Source: Aquila chrysaetos chrysaetos
Lineage: Eukaryota > Chordata > Aves > Accipitriformes > Accipitridae
Assembly: GCF_900496995.4 (NCBI RefSeq)
Contig: NC_044005.1
Coordinates: 31,570,363 to 31,634,362, forward strand
DNA: 64,000 bases
Reading direction: 5' to 3'
The notes under the pieces were generated by a model, which worked only from the letters and a program-made list of their open reading frames with translations, did not search any database and was not told the DNA's origin. Positions 61,501 to 64,000 of this stretch are shown here, piece after piece. Every line of letters starts with the position of its first letter. Within the stretch, counting starts at the first letter, position 1. A program made the translations under genes and the position numbers.

Positions 61501-64000
61501 TTTGCTTTTATCTGGAAGGTACTACTACTTCCTCTCTGTGACACCATCATTAGAAAAGTTGTCTAGAAGGTGCTGTGTTACTAGTGCTGGGAATAAGTGC
61601 TTCTGCTGTGAATAGCTGCCATGTAGTTTATTAGCAGAGATTTCTCTTGGGAATGTCTCTGACACCCCATGACTTGGCTTTGATGGAGTCCTTTAGAAGA
61701 GGCACTGAATTACACTGAAAGGATAAAGAAAGTGAGGAAAATAGTTATTTAATATTGCAAGAGATCTTCTCTGTGTGTGTATTTAGCTACAGCGATACAA
61801 AAAGAAAGGAAAAGAAAAGTATTTTAATGATTTTTAAGCATTTTGGAACTTTGTTGTCGTCTCACGGGTATGACAGAAAGACTTGTATTCTCTCTGCTTC
61901 GTATATTGTACACGAAATTGGTAAACAGGGATGTAGTTCCACAATACTCTGCCTTTAGGGGCAAAGCCAGATTAAACGGTCCTCTGTGTTCCGCTCCCCA
62001 TCCCCACCGCATGCTGTTGGTAACTCGTTATCCTGCATTACTACGCACCCCCACGCGCACCATGGCTCGTGAGGCCACCCTGACATGATCTGAAGGGATC
62101 CAGGTTAAAAATAACACTCCAGAAGGGCTATTTTCAGCAATCCGGTTTACCCTGTGCTCCCACAAGCAGTTGTTGTGGCATAGCTGGAGCGGGGAAGCTG
62201 CAGCGGAAGATGAGGACCACGCAGCCGGAGGTGGGAAGGAGCAGCTGATGCCAACATCTTGTGGCCCGGCGCTGGCAGTCCCAAATGCAGGGTGGACTCT
62301 GCTGCCATTAACACCTTGGCAGCTATGGGTTTGATCCTGTTCTTGCTGAAAACAATAGGCTTCTTTCCACCGGTGTTAACCAGGGGCAGGAAGGAGCTGG
62401 TCTTCTCCTCACTTCAGCCTGCTAAAACTGCAAAGGTCGTTTGTTGTCAGATTTTTTTCTCCGGGAATACTTTGCTGTATCTCTCCTAATTAGTAGTTCT
62501 ACAAGTATTTTACATGAACCACTCTTTTCCACATTTGCATGTTCGACTGCTTGTGTTGACTGCATATTCGCATGTAGAATTAGAAATCTGCAGTCAAAAA
62601 GTAGCAACTGAGAATATTCTGCCATAAACCAACACAAAATTCGCATGTGATTTGAGTGCTCAACTAAAGCAGATGTCCTTAAAAATTAATAGAAGTTTTT
62701 GGATGTGTTTAAGATATTTGAAATCTCAGCTCAGTGGGTTTTCTATGTCAACAATTTTTTTTCTGTTTCTGAATTACAAAATTGACTAGATAAAAAGAAT
62801 TTATAAAATTATTTTTTAAAATAGGTTTTAATTTACAGTTTTAAAAATTTAAAAATAAAGCTTTTGGGCATATTCACTCAGACACTTTTAAATTAACTGA
62901 ATCTATTTTTTGAAATGTTTATTCCCTTGACGTGGGACTCATGTCTTGCATGTCACTTAAGTGGCACATGACAGAGTATTTTTATAATATTAAAACTGAA
63001 AATATTTATGTATAGTCCACTTGGCTGAGAATAGAAAGCTTGTGAAGGTGTGTAAGAACAGGAAACATGAATTCATCCAGTTTGAGTAGGCCCTTAGTAA
63101 GCAATGCTTGCCCTCCAAGCTGACAACCTGGACAGATTTAGAAACCACTGTAAAATCAAAAGCTTTGGGCCCAAAGAAAAAGAAGCAGAGGGAGATGTAT
63201 CTCATCTCATTGAGTGTTAAAAGCCACATAGTCTTTTAATTTTTACCTGCTCAGTTATTTAGTATGAAAATACTGCTTGTATTTATCTTGTTATAAATTA
63301 AGAACTGCCATAACTTCCAACTACTTCCTGTCTCATGGTCTTGTGGTACAAGGTCTGGTTACACCTTCTCTTCTGGACCTCAACTGTATTCATTCTCGAG
63401 CTTCAATTCATAAAACTCTCCTGAATCATTTTGATACCAATAAATCCCTTCAGCTAGTCTCTGCCCTTTATCTATTGTTGTGGAGGAGTGTGGTTGTTCA
63501 CAGGCACATCCAGCACTGGGATCCAAGGAGGTGAAATTTCCTTCTTGTGGTTGCATCAGCTGTCTCCTCCACGTTGACCTGTTTCACATTTTTTGCACAG
63601 CAGCCTCTTCTCCATGGAGAGGCAAATTGCCTTGTCTCCCCAGATTGGCATCAGGTTGCTCATGTCTGCTCTGTTGGATCTACAACAGCTGTAGCCTCCT
63701 GATGATATGTATAGAGCAGTCAGAAACTGATCCTGGGGATCAAAAACCAGTAGGTCTTGTGTTTAATAGGTGCCAACCTACACGGGGATGAATTTCCAAC
63801 TCTCTGACCACCTGTCACTCCTATCAAGTGCCATGGGAGTTAACAAACCTTACAGGATTTGGCCCAGGAATAATGGGAGAAATTTGTAAAATGGGTTGTC
63901 AGATGCGAAGTTCCCCATGCAAACTGTTACCAGTTTGCAAAGTTGTGCGCAGAAAAGTTGAGATGCTGACAGAAAACCTGATCCTTTTGCTGCAAAACTG

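Larger units (their letters stand above)
48951..64000. other. Region upstream of COCH, no gene recognised
   Basis: About 15 kb with no exon I can support. It includes a CAAA/CCAA-rich simple repeat at about 49061-49120, a run of 13 G near 50307-50319, a CA repeat near 53115-53127, a GC-richer patch at about 51540-51860, a roughly 110-bp duplicated sequence (55369-55480 and 55963-56069), a T run near 57842-57856 and a small inverted repeat near 58486-58530. Open frames here lack homology and splice context. It may hold regulatory DNA or a non-coding RNA. Confidence 0.6.

Noticed and set aside
48951-64000. Last exons of SCFD1, expected upstream of COCH
   Set aside because: I looked for an SCFD1-like C-terminus on the - strand and saw no convincing exon; it probably lies beyond the window.

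Overview
This window is vertebrate nuclear DNA, almost certainly from a bird of the Neoaves type; the species cannot be fixed from sequence alone. The evidence is spliced genes with short exons and long AT-rich introns, a solitary LTR of a kind I know from many neoavian genomes, a CR1 LINE 3' end carrying the bird-typical tail motif, older CR1-like LINE remnants, and a sharp CpG island in otherwise AT-rich DNA.

Two protein genes are present and converge tail to tail. From the left edge to about 12.4 kb on the + strand lies the 3' end of STRN3 (striatin-3, a PP2A regulatory subunit and STRIPAK scaffold): eight coding exons for the whole C-terminal WD40 propeller (339 codons plus stop), then a long 3' UTR. 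From about 22.9 to 48.3 kb on the - strand lies a complete COCH gene (cochlin): eleven coding exons joining in frame to 546 residues, with signal peptide, LCCL domain and two vWA domains. COCH starts in a CpG island at about 47.5-48.95 kb. As I recall, COCH and STRN3 are also convergent neighbours on human chromosome 14q, so the layout looks like conserved synteny.

Between the two 3' ends (about 12.4-22.9 kb) I see no gene, only a GC-rich patch with an unexplained antisense open frame and a short CR1 fragment. From 49 to 64 kb, upstream of COCH, no exon of a neighbouring gene could be recognised; the region holds simple repeats, a roughly 110-bp sequence duplicated about 590 bp apart, and possible regulatory DNA.

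The most notable observations are two GC-AG introns in the STRN3 WD40 region, each with a competing GT donor 4 nt downstream that would shift the frame into an early stop; a 31-bp near-perfect palindrome in COCH intron 3; the local duplication at 55.4/56.0 kb; and the unexplained GC-rich block at 17-18 kb. I found no convincing new multi-gene system.
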